From: Roseateles subflavus
GTDB taxonomy: Bacteria > Pseudomonadota > Gammaproteobacteria > Burkholderiales > Burkholderiaceae_C
Reading direction: 5' to 3'
DNA length: 64,000 bases
Assembly: GCF_030285365.1 (NCBI RefSeq)
Contig: NZ_JASVDS010000002.1
Span: forward strand, 992,001-1,056,000
Positions 33,979 to 43,485 of the stretch are shown here, in pieces; positions within the stretch are counted from its first letter, which is position 1; the number at the start of each line of letters is the position of its first letter. The notes beneath the pieces are model-generated. The model was given only the letters and a program-made list of their open reading frames with translations. It had not been told where the DNA came from and did not search any database. The position numbers were made by a program, and so were the translations under genes.

Positions 33979-35178
33979 ATGAAGAAGAGCTTGCACAAGG
34001 GTTTGGTGGTGGTGGGCCTGCTGGCCGCGGTGGGCGTGGCCTACGTCTGGCAGCGGCCAGGCGCCGCGCTCGGGACCGGCGCCACGGCTGAGAAGCCCGC
34101 CGCCGGCAAGGGCGGCGCCCCCGGCAAGGAGGCCAAGGACGCCCGGCCGGCCGGCCCGGTGCCCGTCGAGGCCCGCCAGGTGCAGCTGCGCACCCTCAGC
34201 GACGACGCCCAGGCCGTCGGCAGCGTGCGCGCGCACCAGTCCGTGGTGCTCAAGCCGGAGTCCGCCGGCCGCATCGTCAAGCTGGGCTTCCAGGACGGCC
34301 AGCGCGTGCGCCGGGGTCAGGTCTTGATCCAGCTGGACGACAGCCTGCAGGCGGCCCAGCTGCAGCAGGCCGAGGCCCAGTCCCACATCGCCCGTACCCA
34401 GCTGCAGCGCAACAAGGAGCTGCTGGCCCAGGGCTTCGTCACCGCCAGCGCGCTGGACCAGGCCCAGGCCACGCTGGATGTGGCCGAGGCGCAGGTCGCC
34501 CTGGCCAAGGCCCAGCTGCAGCGCATGCGCGTGGTCGCGCCTTTCGACGGCGTGGCGGGCATCCGCTCGGTGAGCCTCGGCGACTACGTGAAGGACGGCG
34601 CCGAGCTCGTCTCGCTGGAGGACAGCTCCAAGGTCTGGGTCGATTTCCGCCTGCCCGAGCGCGACGCCCCCCGGGTGCGCCCGGGCCAGATGCTGCACCT
34701 GAGCCTCGACGCGCTGCCGGGCCGCCAGTTCGACGCCCGCGTGCAGGCGCTGGATGCCCAGCTTGACGCCGCCGGCCGCTCGCTGCTCGTGCGCGCCCAG
34801 GTGCTCCAGCCGGGGCCGGAGCTGCGCTCGGGCCTCTTCGCCCGTGTGCGCCTGAGCCTCGGCGAACGCGCGCAGGCCGTGGTCGTTCCCGAGGAGGCGC
34901 TCGTGCCGCAGGGCGGCAAGCAGTACCTCATCAAGCTCGTGCCCGGGCCCGATGGCCAGGGTCAGGTCGCCCAGCGCCTGGAAGCCAGCCTGGGCCTGCG
35001 CGTGCCCGGCCTGGTGGAGATCACCGAGGGCCTCAAGGCGGGCGACTGGGTCGTGACGGCCGGCCAGGCCAAGCTGATGCGAGGGGACGGCCAGCTCGTC
35101 AAGCGCGTGGACGTCGATCAGCAGGGCGCGAAGCCCGCGGCCGGCGCCTCGGCCCCCGCACGCGCCGCCAGCCGCTGA
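33979..35178 (+). CDS. RND efflux periplasmic adaptor (membrane fusion protein)
   Basis: The 399-aa protein has an N-terminal membrane anchor (HKGLVVVGLLAAVGVAYVW), a Gly/Lys/Ala linker, and the adaptor core: barrel-sandwich LKPESAGRIVKLGFQDGQRV, an alpha-helical hairpin (QAAQLQQAEAQSHIARTQLQ ... DVAEAQVALAKAQLQRM), the second half-motif VVAPFDGVAGIRSVSLGDYV, and a beta-barrel plus membrane-proximal domain. It links the inner-membrane pump to an outer-membrane channel. The ATG at 33979 is preferred to 33970 because AGGA lies 8 nt upstream. The pump gene follows after 22 bp; no outer-membrane factor gene is nearby. The substrate is not predictable. Confidence 0.92.
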   Translation: MKKSLHKGLVVVGLLAAVGVAYVWQRPGAALGTGATAEKPAAGKGGAPGKEAKDARPAGPVPVEARQVQLRTLSDDAQAVGSVRAHQSVVLKPESAGRIVKLGFQDGQRVRRGQVLIQLDDSLQAAQLQQAEAQSHIARTQLQRNKELLAQGFVTASALDQAQATLDVAEAQVALAKAQLQRMRVVAPFDGVAGIRSVSLGDYVKDGAELVSLEDSSKVWVDFRLPERDAPRVRPGQMLHLSLDALPGRQFDARVQALDAQLDAAGRSLLVRAQVLQPGPELRSGLFARVRLSLGERAQAVVVPEEALVPQGGKQYLIKLVPGPDGQGQVAQRLEASLGLRVPGLVEITEGLKAGDWVVTAGQAKLMRGDGQLVKRVDVDQQGAKPAAGASAPARAASR

Positions 35179-35200
35179 GCCGGCAGACCGAGGAGTTCCC

Positions 35201-38200
35201 ATGCGTCTGTCCGAGATTTCCATCCGCCGCCCGGTCTTCGCGACCGTCATGTCCCTGCTGCTCCTGCTGCTGGGGCTGGTGTCCTTCTCCAAGCTCTCGC
35301 TGCGCGAGTACCCGCGCATCGACGAGCCGGTGGTGACGGTCAACACCCGGCTCACCGGCGCCTCGTCCGAGGTGATCGAGAGCCAGGTGACCAAGCCGCT
35401 GGAGGACTCCATCGCCGGCATCGAGGGCGTGGACACGGTCACCTCGATCTCGCGCTCCGAGCAGAGCCAGATCACGGTGCGCTTCAAGCTCGAGAAGAAC
35501 CCCGACAACGCCGCCGCGGATGTGCGCGACCGCGTGGCCCGCGTGCGCGGCCGCCTGCCCACGGCGGTGGACGAGCCGGTGATCGCCAAGGTCGAGGCCG
35601 ACGCCCAGCCCACGCTGCGCATGGCCTTCACCAGCGAGACCATGGACCCGCTGGAGGTCACGGACCTCGTCAACCGCGTCGTCAAGCCGCGCCTGCAGAC
35701 CATCCCGGGCGTGGCTGATGTCGAGATCGGCGGCGACCGCCGCTATGCCATGCGCATCTGGCTGGACGCCGACCGCCTGGCCGCCTTCCGCCTGAGCGTG
35801 CAGGACGTCGAGGACGCGCTGCGCAAGCAGAACCTCGAGGTGCCCGCGGGCCGCGTGGAAAGCCAGCAGCGCGAGTTCAACGTCACCGCGCGCACCGACC
35901 TCAACACCGTCGCCCAGTTCCGCGACATCGCGCTGCGCCAGTTCAATGGCTACACGGTGAAGCTGTCCGACGTGGCCCGCGTGGAGGAGGCCGCCGCGAG
36001 CGAGCGCTCGCGCGTGCGGCTGAACGGCATCCCCTCGGTCTCGCTGGGCGTGATCAAGCAGGCCACCGCGAACCCGCTGGAGGTCTCGGAAGCCGTGACG
36101 GCGATGATGCCGCGCCTGCAGCAAGACCTGCCCCCCGGCATCACCGTGCGGCCGGCCAGCGACAACGCCATCTTCATCGACCGCTCCATCAAGTCGGTCT
36201 ACCACACCATCGCCGAGGCCGTGGTGCTGGTGGCCCTGGTCGTGTTCCTCTTCCTGCGCACGGTGCGGGCCTCCATCATTCCGCTGGTGACGATCCCGGT
36301 GAGCCTGATCGGCTCCTTCGCGCTGATGGCCGCCGCCGGCTTCACCGTCAACACCATGACGCTGCTGGCGCTGGTGCTGGCCATCGGCCTCGTCGTGGAC
36401 GATGCCATCGTCGTGCTGGAGAACATCTTCCGCCACATCGAGGACGGCCTGCCCCCGTTCCAGGCCGCGCTGCGCGGCGCGCGCGAGATCGGCTTCGCGG
36501 TGGTGGCCATGACGCTCACGCTGGCCGCCGTCTTCGCGCCGCTGGCCTTCACGCCGGGCCGCACGGGCCGGCTGTTCGTGGAGTTCGCGCTGACGCTGGC
36601 CGGCGCGGTGCTGGTCTCGGGCTTCGTGGCGCTCACGCTCACGCCCATGATGTGCTCCAAGCTGCTGCGCCACGTCGAGAAGCCCACACGCTTCGATGCC
36701 GGCATGGAGCGCGTGCTGGTGTGGGTCAGCGACCGCTATGCCGCCACGCTGCGCTTCGCCCTCGGCCAGCGCTGGCTGGTGCTGCTGGTCATGGCCGCGG
36801 CGGCCGGCGGGAGCTGGTGGCTCTTCGCCCACGCCAAGAGCGAGCTGGCGCCCATGGAGGACCGCGGCGTCGTGGTGATGCCCATCACGGCTCCCGACGG
36901 CGCCACCCTGGAGTTCACCGCCCGCTACCTCGATGCCGTCGAGCGCATCGCCTCGCAGTACCCCGAGTTCGAACGCCGCTTCTTCTTCGCAGGCGGCTCG
37001 ACCGTCTCCCAGGGCATGTCCATCCTTCGCACGGTCGACTGGGACGAGCGCAAGCGCAGCACGCAGGACCTGGCCCGCGCGCTCATCCCGCAGGTGAGCC
37101 AGCTGCCCGGCGTCAACGCCTTCCCCATCACGCCGCCGAGCCTGGGGCAGGGCTTCAACTCGCGGCCGATCAGCTATGTGGTCGTCAGCGGCGACAGCTA
37201 CGAGAACCTCAACAAGGTCGTGCAGCAGTTCCAGGCCGAGATGGCGAAGAACCCCGGCTTCGTGCAGGTGGACAACGACCTGCGCCTGAACAAGCCCGAG
37301 ATCTTCATGGAGGTGGACCGTGAGCGCGCGGCCGACCTCGGCGTGCAGGTGGAGCAGGTCGCCCGCACGGTCGAGACCATGCTGGGCAGCCGCGTGGTGA
37401 CCCGCTACAAGCGCGATGCCGAGCAGTACGACGTGCTCGTGCAGACCGAGGCCCAGGCGCGCAGCACGCCCCAGCAGATCGAGCGGCTCTACGTGCGCAG
37501 CCGCACGGACGCGCTGGTGCCGCTGTCAGCGGTGGTCAAGGTGCGCGAGGCCGTGAGCCCCAAGGAGCTGAACCACTTCAACCAGCGCCGTGCCGTGACC
37601 ATCACCGCCGGCCTGGCGCCTGGCTACGCGCTGGGCGAGGCGCTGCAGGACATGGACCGCATCGCCGAGCGCGTGCTGCCCCTGGGCTACGCGACCGAGC
37701 TCAACGGCGTGTCGCGCGAGTACAAGGCCTCCAGCGGCGCGCTGGGCCTCGTGTTCGTGCTGGCGCTGCTGTTCATCTTCCTGGTGCTGTCGGCGCAGTT
37801 CGAGAGCTTTGTCGACCCCTTCATCATCATGCTGTCGGTGCCGCTGTCCATGGTGGGCGCGCTGGCGGCGCTGCAGTGGAGCGGCGGCACGCTGAACGTC
37901 TATTCGCAGATCGGGCTCATCACGCTGGTGGGGCTGATCACCAAGCACGGCATCCTGATCGTGGAGTTCAGCAACCAGCTGCGCCAGCAGGGACGGGACA
38001 CGCTCTCGGCGGTGGTCGAGGCCTCGGCCCTGCGCCTGCGCCCGATCCTGATGACGACCGGTGCCATGGTGCTGGGCGCCTTGCCGCTGGCCCTGGCCAC
38101 CGGCGCGGGCGCCGAGAGCCGCCAGCAGATCGGCTGGGTGATCGTGGGCGGCATGAGCCTGGGCACGCTGCTGACCATCTTCGTGGTGCCCACGATGTAC

Positions 38201-38260
38201 CTGATGCTGGCTCGCCGCGGCGTGCCCGGCGAGATCGCCACACCGGCGATGGACTACTGA
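35201..38260 (+). CDS. RND efflux inner-membrane transporter
   Basis: The 1019-aa protein is an HAE1-type proton-driven pump of the AcrB/MexF family with twelve transmembrane segments in two homologous halves: SIRRPVFATVMSLLLLLLG at the N-terminus, VYHTIAEAVVLVALVVFLFL, TM4 with the proton-relay Asp pair in GLVVDDAIVVLEN, and ASSGALGLVFVLALLFIFLV near the C-terminal half. Large periplasmic loops follow TM1 and TM7. GAGGAG lies 6-7 nt upstream of the ATG. It is co-transcribed with the adaptor and its stop overlaps the end of the convergent crp-like gene by 7 bp. Confidence 0.95.
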   Translation: MRLSEISIRRPVFATVMSLLLLLLGLVSFSKLSLREYPRIDEPVVTVNTRLTGASSEVIESQVTKPLEDSIAGIEGVDTVTSISRSEQSQITVRFKLEKNPDNAAADVRDRVARVRGRLPTAVDEPVIAKVEADAQPTLRMAFTSETMDPLEVTDLVNRVVKPRLQTIPGVADVEIGGDRRYAMRIWLDADRLAAFRLSVQDVEDALRKQNLEVPAGRVESQQREFNVTARTDLNTVAQFRDIALRQFNGYTVKLSDVARVEEAAASERSRVRLNGIPSVSLGVIKQATANPLEVSEAVTAMMPRLQQDLPPGITVRPASDNAIFIDRSIKSVYHTIAEAVVLVALVVFLFLRTVRASIIPLVTIPVSLIGSFALMAAAGFTVNTMTLLALVLAIGLVVDDAIVVLENIFRHIEDGLPPFQAALRGAREIGFAVVAMTLTLAAVFAPLAFTPGRTGRLFVEFALTLAGAVLVSGFVALTLTPMMCSKLLRHVEKPTRFDAGMERVLVWVSDRYAATLRFALGQRWLVLLVMAAAAGGSWWLFAHAKSELAPMEDRGVVVMPITAPDGATLEFTARYLDAVERIASQYPEFERRFFFAGGSTVSQGMSILRTVDWDERKRSTQDLARALIPQVSQLPGVNAFPITPPSLGQGFNSRPISYVVVSGDSYENLNKVVQQFQAEMAKNPGFVQVDNDLRLNKPEIFMEVDRERAADLGVQVEQVARTVETMLGSRVVTRYKRDAEQYDVLVQTEAQARSTPQQIERLYVRSRTDALVPLSAVVKVREAVSPKELNHFNQRRAVTITAGLAPGYALGEALQDMDRIAERVLPLGYATELNGVSREYKASSGALGLVFVLALLFIFLVLSAQFESFVDPFIIMLSVPLSMVGALAALQWSGGTLNVYSQIGLITLVGLITKHGILIVEFSNQLRQQGRDTLSAVVEASALRLRPILMTTGAMVLGALPLALATGAGAESRQQIGWVIVGGMSLGTLLTIFVVPTMYLMLARRGVPGEIATPAMDY

Positions 38261-38940
38261 GCGGCGGGCGGGCTGCGATACGCGCGCAGCCCGGCCAGGT
38301 CCCGCACGCGGATGCCGCGGCGGCTGACTTCGATCAGCCCGGCGCGCTCGAGCACCTGCAGCCCGATGTTCGTTCGCTGGCGGGAGACGCCGGCCAGCTG
38401 CCCCAGCTCGGCCTGGCTCAGGTGGAGCAGGGGGCCGGGGTCCGGGTAGACCTCCGGCTGGTAGAGCCCCGCCAGGGCCTGGGCGATGCGCGCCGTGGAG
38501 TCGAGCAGGCGGTCCACGCAGAGCTTGGCGATGAAGCCGCCCATGCGCGCGCCCATCAGCAGCTGGAGGTAGTGGTTGAAGGGCAGGCTGGTCTGGCGCA
38601 GGTGCTCGAAGCAGTCGATGGGCATCAGCGCGACCTGGCAGTCGGTCAGCGCGCGGCCGTCGTATTGCCAGTGCCCGCGCTTGATCAGCGTGCCCTCGCC
38701 GAACCAGCCGCCTGCCGCCAGGCTGGTCAGACTGGTCTCCTTGCCATCCGGCATGCTGACGCTCATGCAGGCCACGCCGCTGACCAGGCCGATCCAGTGA
38801 AGGGCAGGCTCGCCGGCCTGCACGATCGCCTGCCCCGCGCCCACGGGCCGCTCGTGGCATTGCGCGACGACGGCCTCCAGCTCGGCAGCGCCCAGGGCGC
38901 GGCCCCAGACGGACTTTCTCAACATCTCAGCCAGGCTCAT
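38254..38940 (-). CDS. Crp/Fnr family transcriptional regulator
   Basis: The 228-aa protein has a cyclic-nucleotide-binding-like sensor (about 20-140; VQAGEPALHWIGLVSGVACM, SLAAGGWFGEGTLIKRG) and a C-terminal winged helix (LSQAELGQLAGVSRQRTNIG, then GLIEVSRRGIRVRDLAG). There are no clustered N-terminal cysteines as in Fnr; the signal is unknown. A TAGAAT box lies 39 nt before the ATG. The gene converges on the RND pump with a 7-bp overlap and is divergent from dcd. Confidence 0.9.
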   Translation of the reverse strand: MSLAEMLRKSVWGRALGAAELEAVVAQCHERPVGAGQAIVQAGEPALHWIGLVSGVACMSVSMPDGKETSLTSLAAGGWFGEGTLIKRGHWQYDGRALTDCQVALMPIDCFEHLRQTSLPFNHYLQLLMGARMGGFIAKLCVDRLLDSTARIAQALAGLYQPEVYPDPGPLLHLSQAELGQLAGVSRQRTNIGLQVLERAGLIEVSRRGIRVRDLAGLRAYRSPPAAQ

Positions 38941-38978
38941 GCCAACTCCCGCCCCAACTTCCTGTGCGACTGCCGGCG

Positions 38979-38984
38979 ATTCTA
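38979..38984 (-). promoter_or_regulatory. -10 box of the Crp-like gene
   Basis: TAGAAT on the minus strand, leader of about 32 nt to the ATG at 38940. Confidence 0.45.
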
Positions 38985-39025
38985 GGGAGACTGCGCTGTC
39001 GCAAGGCCGGCGCCTCGCCTGCCCC

Positions 39026-39031
39026 TAGAAT
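39026..39031 (+). promoter_or_regulatory. -10 box of dcd
   Basis: TAGAAT, predicted start near 39038 and a 60-nt leader. It lies 41 bp from the divergent box of the Crp-like gene. Confidence 0.45.
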
Positions 39032-39097
39032 CCGCGCAACACGGGACGCCCATCAGCGGGCGCCGATTTGGGGCGACGAGGCCCAGGGGATGAGCGA

Positions 39098-39664
<567 letters not shown>

Positions 39665-39708
39665 GCGGCGTCTCCCTCGGCCGCGCGTGGCGGACCTTGA
39701 GCCGAAAT

Positions 39709-39731
39709 AGCCGGGCAAGACCCGGCTTTTT
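39709..39731 (+). terminator. Terminator of dcd
   Basis: Stem AGCCGGG / CCCGGCT (39709-39715, 39721-39727) with a 5-nt loop and TTTTT. Confidence 0.9.
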
Positions 39732-39797
39732 CGCGCTCAAGTTTCGGCGTTGGCCGGCATCATGGGCCCAGGCAGTACCACACCCCCGAGGTCCCCC

Positions 39798-40127
39798 ATG
39801 AGCTTTCCCCTGCACCTGGTTCCCAAGACGAGCACCGCGTCCGCCCCTGAACTGTTCGTGCAGGGCGGCCTGGACGACCTGCCGGAGCTGGGCCTCGGCC
39901 TGACCCTGAGCACCGGCATCGACATGGCCGAGCTGCAGGCCTTCAGCCGCCTGATGGAAGCGCAGGGCCTGCCCCTGCAGCCCACCCGCATGATCTACGA
40001 CCGCCTGTATGCCTTCGACTGCCTGTCGCTGGCCCACGGCAGCGGCAACGACGCCCTGCAGCGCATGGCGCTGCACATCTTCGACGCCTACCAGGCCCGC
40101 GGCGAGTGGATCGGGCTCATGCACTGA
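39798..40127 (+). CDS. Small protein of unknown function
   Basis: A 109-aa acidic soluble protein with no family I recognise. It has no signal peptide. Folded-looking segments are LTLSTGIDMAELQAFSRLME and ALQRMALHIFDAYQARGEWI. The ATG at 39798 has GAGG about 7 nt upstream (after a C-rich stretch). It sits between the dcd terminator and its own terminator hairpin, so it forms a single-gene unit. Confidence 0.7.
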   Translation: MSFPLHLVPKTSTASAPELFVQGGLDDLPELGLGLTLSTGIDMAELQAFSRLMEAQGLPLQPTRMIYDRLYAFDCLSLAHGSGNDALQRMALHIFDAYQARGEWIGLMH

Positions 40128-40149
40128 GCCTCCCCTCTGTCCGTCCAAC

Positions 40150-40172
40150 GAAGCCCTCTGCGCGAGGGCTTC
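40150..40172 (+). terminator. Terminator-type hairpin
   Basis: Stem GAAGCCCTC / GAGGGCTTC (40150-40158, 40164-40172), 5-nt loop, followed by a weak T-rich stretch. It lies between two convergent small genes. A very similar stem occurs in each unit of the 196-bp array at 42.9-43.5 kb. Confidence 0.7.
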
Positions 40173-40191
40173 GTCGTTTCCGGCGCCGCGG

Positions 40192-40455
40192 TCACAGGGC
40201 GGTCAGCCAGTCGCAGCGCAGCCGCCCGCTGCGATGCAGCCGCCGCCGCGCCAGCACATAGCAGCGGGGGCTCACCGAGGCCGCGAAGCACAGGGGCAGG
40301 GCGGCGAGCTGCCCGCACAGCAGCGTGCCCGGAATGCCCACCCAGCCCATCAGCCAGCAGGTGAGGACCAGGTTCCAGGCGAAGAGCTCGACGCCATGCG
40401 CGGCCGGATGCAGGATCAGCCAGCGCTTGATGCTGGCCAGCTGGCACAGGGTCAT
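40192..40455 (-). CDS. Small membrane protein of unknown function
   Basis: An 87-aa protein with two hydrophobic segments (ELFAWNLVLTCWLMGWVGIP and TLLCGQLAALPLCFAASV) and a basic C-terminus (RRRLHRSGRLRC), so an inner-membrane protein is likely. The ATG at 40455 has GGAG 8 nt upstream and a GATAAA box (40492-40497) further up. No family recognised. Confidence 0.6.
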   Translation of the reverse strand: MTLCQLASIKRWLILHPAAHGVELFAWNLVLTCWLMGWVGIPGTLLCGQLAALPLCFAASVSPRCYVLARRRLHRSGRLRCDWLTAL

Positions 40456-40544
40456 GGCGCACTCCGTCAGTTTCGTGTCAGCTCATTTATCGGCGATGCC
40501 GGCGTGCTTTTCCAGCCGCGCGGCGGCCTCGGCACGGCGATGTC

Positions 40545-40556
40545 CCCGATATCGGG
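40545..40556. other. 12-bp perfect palindrome
   Basis: CCCGATATCGGG between two divergent genes (small membrane protein and S46 peptidase). It could be an operator; no regulator is suggested. Confidence 0.3.
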
Positions 40557-40675
40557 CGGGGAAGGTGGCGGGAATGCGGCGAGGCGCACGCCTCCCCCCG
40601 GGGAATGACCCAATGCCGGATGACACATCTCGAGGGGAACGATTGCGTGTATGGTCGCGGCTTCGCTTTCAATTC

Positions 40676-42856
40676 ATGCCCTACTCCATGAACGCAGTCA
40701 CCCTGGCCCGCTTCACGCTGGCCCCCCTCGCACTGGCCGCCGGCCTGGCCCACGCCAACGAAGGCATGTGGATGCCCCAGCAGCTGCCGCAGATCGCCAA
40801 GGACCTGAAGGCCACCGGCCTGGCCATGGACCCGGCCAAGCTGAACAAGCTGACCGAATTCCCCATGGGCGCCGTGATCAGCCTGGGCGGCTGCACCGCC
40901 TCCTTCGTGTCGCCGCAGGGCCTGGTGGTCACCAACCACCACTGCGCCTACGGCAGCATCCAGTACAACTCCACGCCCCAGCGTGACCTCATCAAGAAGG
41001 GCTTCCTGGCCAGCTCCTTCGAGGAAGAGCTGCCGGCCGCGCCGGGCAGCCGCGTCTTCGTGACCGTGGACGTCAAGGACGTGAGCGCCGAGGTGCTCGA
41101 CGCCAAGGTCCAGGCGCTCAAGGGCAAGGCCCGCACCGACGCCATCGAGTCCAAGCAGAAGTCGCTGATCGCCGCCTGCGAACAGGACAAGGGCCACCGC
41201 TGCACCGTGAGCGCCTTCTACGGCAGCCTCGTGTTCCAGCTGATCAAGCAGATGGAAATCCGCGACGTGCGCCTCGTGCACGCCCCGGCGGACATGGTCG
41301 GCCGCTTCGGTGGCGACACCGACAACTGGATCTGGCCCCGCCACACCGGCGACTACAGCTTCTACCGCGCCTACGTGGGCCCGGACGGCAAGCCGGCCGA
41401 CTACAGCAAGGACAACAAGCCCTTCCAGCCCAAGCACTTCCTGAAGCTGGCCAGCACGCCGCTGAAGGAAGGCGATTTCGTGATGGTCACGGGCTACCCC
41501 GGCCGCACGAACCGCTACCGCCTGCCGAGCGAGGTGGACTTCACCTTCGGCTGGGAACGTCCGACCAGCATCAAGGCCTTCGGCGAGTACCTCGACCTCA
41601 TCAAGCGTGAGACCGACGGCCGCCGCGACGGCGAGATCAAGATGGCCGGCACCGTGGCGGGCCTCGGCAATGCCTACAAGAACTGGCAGGGCCAGCAGGC
41701 CAGCTATGACGGCAGCGACATCCTCGCCCGCAAGTCCGCCGCCTATGCCGAGCTGAAGGCCTGGGTGAACGCCGATGCCAAGCGCCGCGAGCAGTTCGGT
41801 GCCAGCCTGGAAAGCGTCGACCGCCTGCTGGCCGAGCGTCAGACCGTGGCCAAGCGCGAAGCGCTGCTGGGCCTGAGCATGCCTGCGCTGCTGGGCACGG
41901 CCTCCGGCCTGTACGAGGGTGCCGTGCAGCGCAAGCTGCCGGATGCCGAACGCAAGCTGGGCTTCCAGGACCGCGACTCGCTGCGCCGCCGCCAGGGTCT
42001 CGAGGCCCTGGACCGCCGTTACGACGAACAGACCGACAAGGCCAAGACGGTCCACTTCCTGAGCCAGTACCTGGCCCTGCCGGCCGACCTGCTCAACCCG
42101 GCCGTCCTGAAGGGCCTGGGCGTTCAGGCCAACATGCCCGCGGACGCCCTGAAGGCCCGCGTGGATGCCCTGTACGCCGGCAGCAAGCTGGCTGACAAGG
42201 CCGAGCGCCTGGCCTGGTTCCAGCGCGATGCCGCCGAGTTCGAGAAGAGCGGTGACAGCTTCATCGCCGCGGCCGTGGCCCTGCATGCCGACTCCGAGGC
42301 GCGTGAGAACGCGGCCAAGGAACTGGGCGGCCACATCCAGCAGGCCTATGCCGACGTCATGAAGGCCCTGATCGCCTTCAAGGCCAGCAAGGGCCAGGCC
42401 GTCTACCCGGATGCCAACGGCACGCTGCGCGTGAGCTTCGGCAAGGTCGCCGGCCGCGAGGGCGCGGACGGCAGCACCTGGACGGCCTTCACCACGCTGC
42501 GTGGCATCCCTGCCAAGCACCAGGGCAAGGGCGACTTCGACGCCCCCGCCGAGCAGCTGGCCGCCATCAAGGCCGGTGAATTCGGCAAGTACGGCATGAA
42601 GTCTCTGAACTCGGTGCCGGTCAACTTCCTGGCCACGCTGGACACCACCGGCGGCAACTCCGGCTCGCCCGTGCTGAACAAGAACGCCGAGCTCGTGGGC
42701 CTGCTGTTCGACGGCACCCTGGACGCCGTGATCTCGGACTGGGACTTCAACGAGAAGACCACCCGCAGCATCTGCCTGGACGCTCGCTACATGCAGTGGC
42801 AGATGAAGTACGTCGACAAGGCCGATCGTCTCCTCAAGGAAATGAACGCGCTGTAA
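40676..42856 (+). CDS. S46 family serine peptidase (dipeptidyl-peptidase 7/11 type)
   Basis: The 726-aa exported peptidase has a signal peptide (FTLAPLALAAGLAHA, cleavage before NEGMW). The S46 catalytic triad is visible: His in VVTNHHCAYG, Asp in GGDTDNWIWPRHTGDY, and Ser in TTGGNSGSPVLN. S46 enzymes release dipeptides from the N-terminus of peptides in the periplasm and support growth on protein. Two ATGs are possible (40676, 40688); neither has a good ribosome site. The gene ends at a covarying hairpin module and a triple terminator array that faces lldD. Confidence 0.95.
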   Translation: MPYSMNAVTLARFTLAPLALAAGLAHANEGMWMPQQLPQIAKDLKATGLAMDPAKLNKLTEFPMGAVISLGGCTASFVSPQGLVVTNHHCAYGSIQYNSTPQRDLIKKGFLASSFEEELPAAPGSRVFVTVDVKDVSAEVLDAKVQALKGKARTDAIESKQKSLIAACEQDKGHRCTVSAFYGSLVFQLIKQMEIRDVRLVHAPADMVGRFGGDTDNWIWPRHTGDYSFYRAYVGPDGKPADYSKDNKPFQPKHFLKLASTPLKEGDFVMVTGYPGRTNRYRLPSEVDFTFGWERPTSIKAFGEYLDLIKRETDGRRDGEIKMAGTVAGLGNAYKNWQGQQASYDGSDILARKSAAYAELKAWVNADAKRREQFGASLESVDRLLAERQTVAKREALLGLSMPALLGTASGLYEGAVQRKLPDAERKLGFQDRDSLRRRQGLEALDRRYDEQTDKAKTVHFLSQYLALPADLLNPAVLKGLGVQANMPADALKARVDALYAGSKLADKAERLAWFQRDAAEFEKSGDSFIAAAVALHADSEARENAAKELGGHIQQAYADVMKALIAFKASKGQAVYPDANGTLRVSFGKVAGREGADGSTWTAFTTLRGIPAKHQGKGDFDAPAEQLAAIKAGEFGKYGMKSLNSVPVNFLATLDTTGGNSGSPVLNKNAELVGLLFDGTLDAVISDWDFNEKTTRSICLDARYMQWQMKYVDKADRLLKEMNAL

Positions 42857-42864
42857 TTCCACCC

Positions 42865-42900
42865 CCCCCTACCGGCTTCGCCGGCCCCCCCAGGGGGGCG
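42865..42900. repeat. Dispersed hairpin module, copy 2
   Basis: CCCCCTAC, hairpin CGGC-TTC-GCCG flanked by C runs, and AGGGGGGC. It is homologous to 28307-28341, with paired changes that keep the stem. It begins 8 bp after the S46 stop codon. Confidence 0.75.
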
Positions 42901-42945
42901 AGCTTGAGGGCCCGGCGGAGCCGGATCCCCAAGCTCCGCTGGGGG

Positions 42946-42978
42946 ACAAAACGGGACCTGCGATGGGTCCCGTTTTGT
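42946..42978 (+). terminator. Bidirectional terminator, array copy 1
   Basis: A perfect 13-bp inverted repeat, ACAAAACGGGACC (42946-42958) and GGTCCCGTTTTGT (42966-42978), 7-nt loop. The A-tract and T-tract allow termination in both directions. Equivalent structures lie about 196 and 392 bp downstream with one or more mismatches. Confidence 0.8.
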
Positions 42979-43043
42979 CTTTCGAGGCATGGGCGGCGGC
43001 GAGCATGGGGGCCCTGCAAAGCCCGCGCCGTCGGGTCAGCGAA

Positions 43044-43065
43044 GAAGCCCTCCTCGGAGGGCTTC
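43044..43065 (+). terminator. Second hairpin of array copy 1
   Basis: GAAGCCCTCC, TC, GGAGGGCTTC (43044-43065), followed by GTGCTTTT. Repeated in copies 2 and 3. Confidence 0.65.
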
Positions 43066-43485
43066 GTGCTTTTGGGGCCGGTCAGGCCGCGGGCCACGTT
43101 TGAGGGCCTGGTTGAGCCGGATCCCCAAGCTCCGCTGGGGGACAGAACGGGACCTGCGATGGGTCCCGTTTTGTCTTTCGAGGCAGGGGCGGCGGCGAGC
43201 ATGGGGCCCTGCAAAGCCCGCGCCGTCGAGTCAGCGAAGAAGCCCTCCTCGGAGGGCTTCGTGCTTTTGGGGCCCGGTCAGGCCGCGGGCCGCGTTTGAG
43301 GGCCCGGCGGAGCCGGATCCCCAAGCTCCGCTGGGGGAGAAAACGGGAGCTGCGTGGGGTCCCGTTTTGTCTTTCGAGGCATGCGCGGCGGCGAGCATGG
43401 GGCGCAGCAAGGCCCGCGTTGCCGGGTCAGTGAAGAAACCCTCCTCGGAGGGCTTCGTGCTGATTGGGCCCGGTCAGGCCGCGGG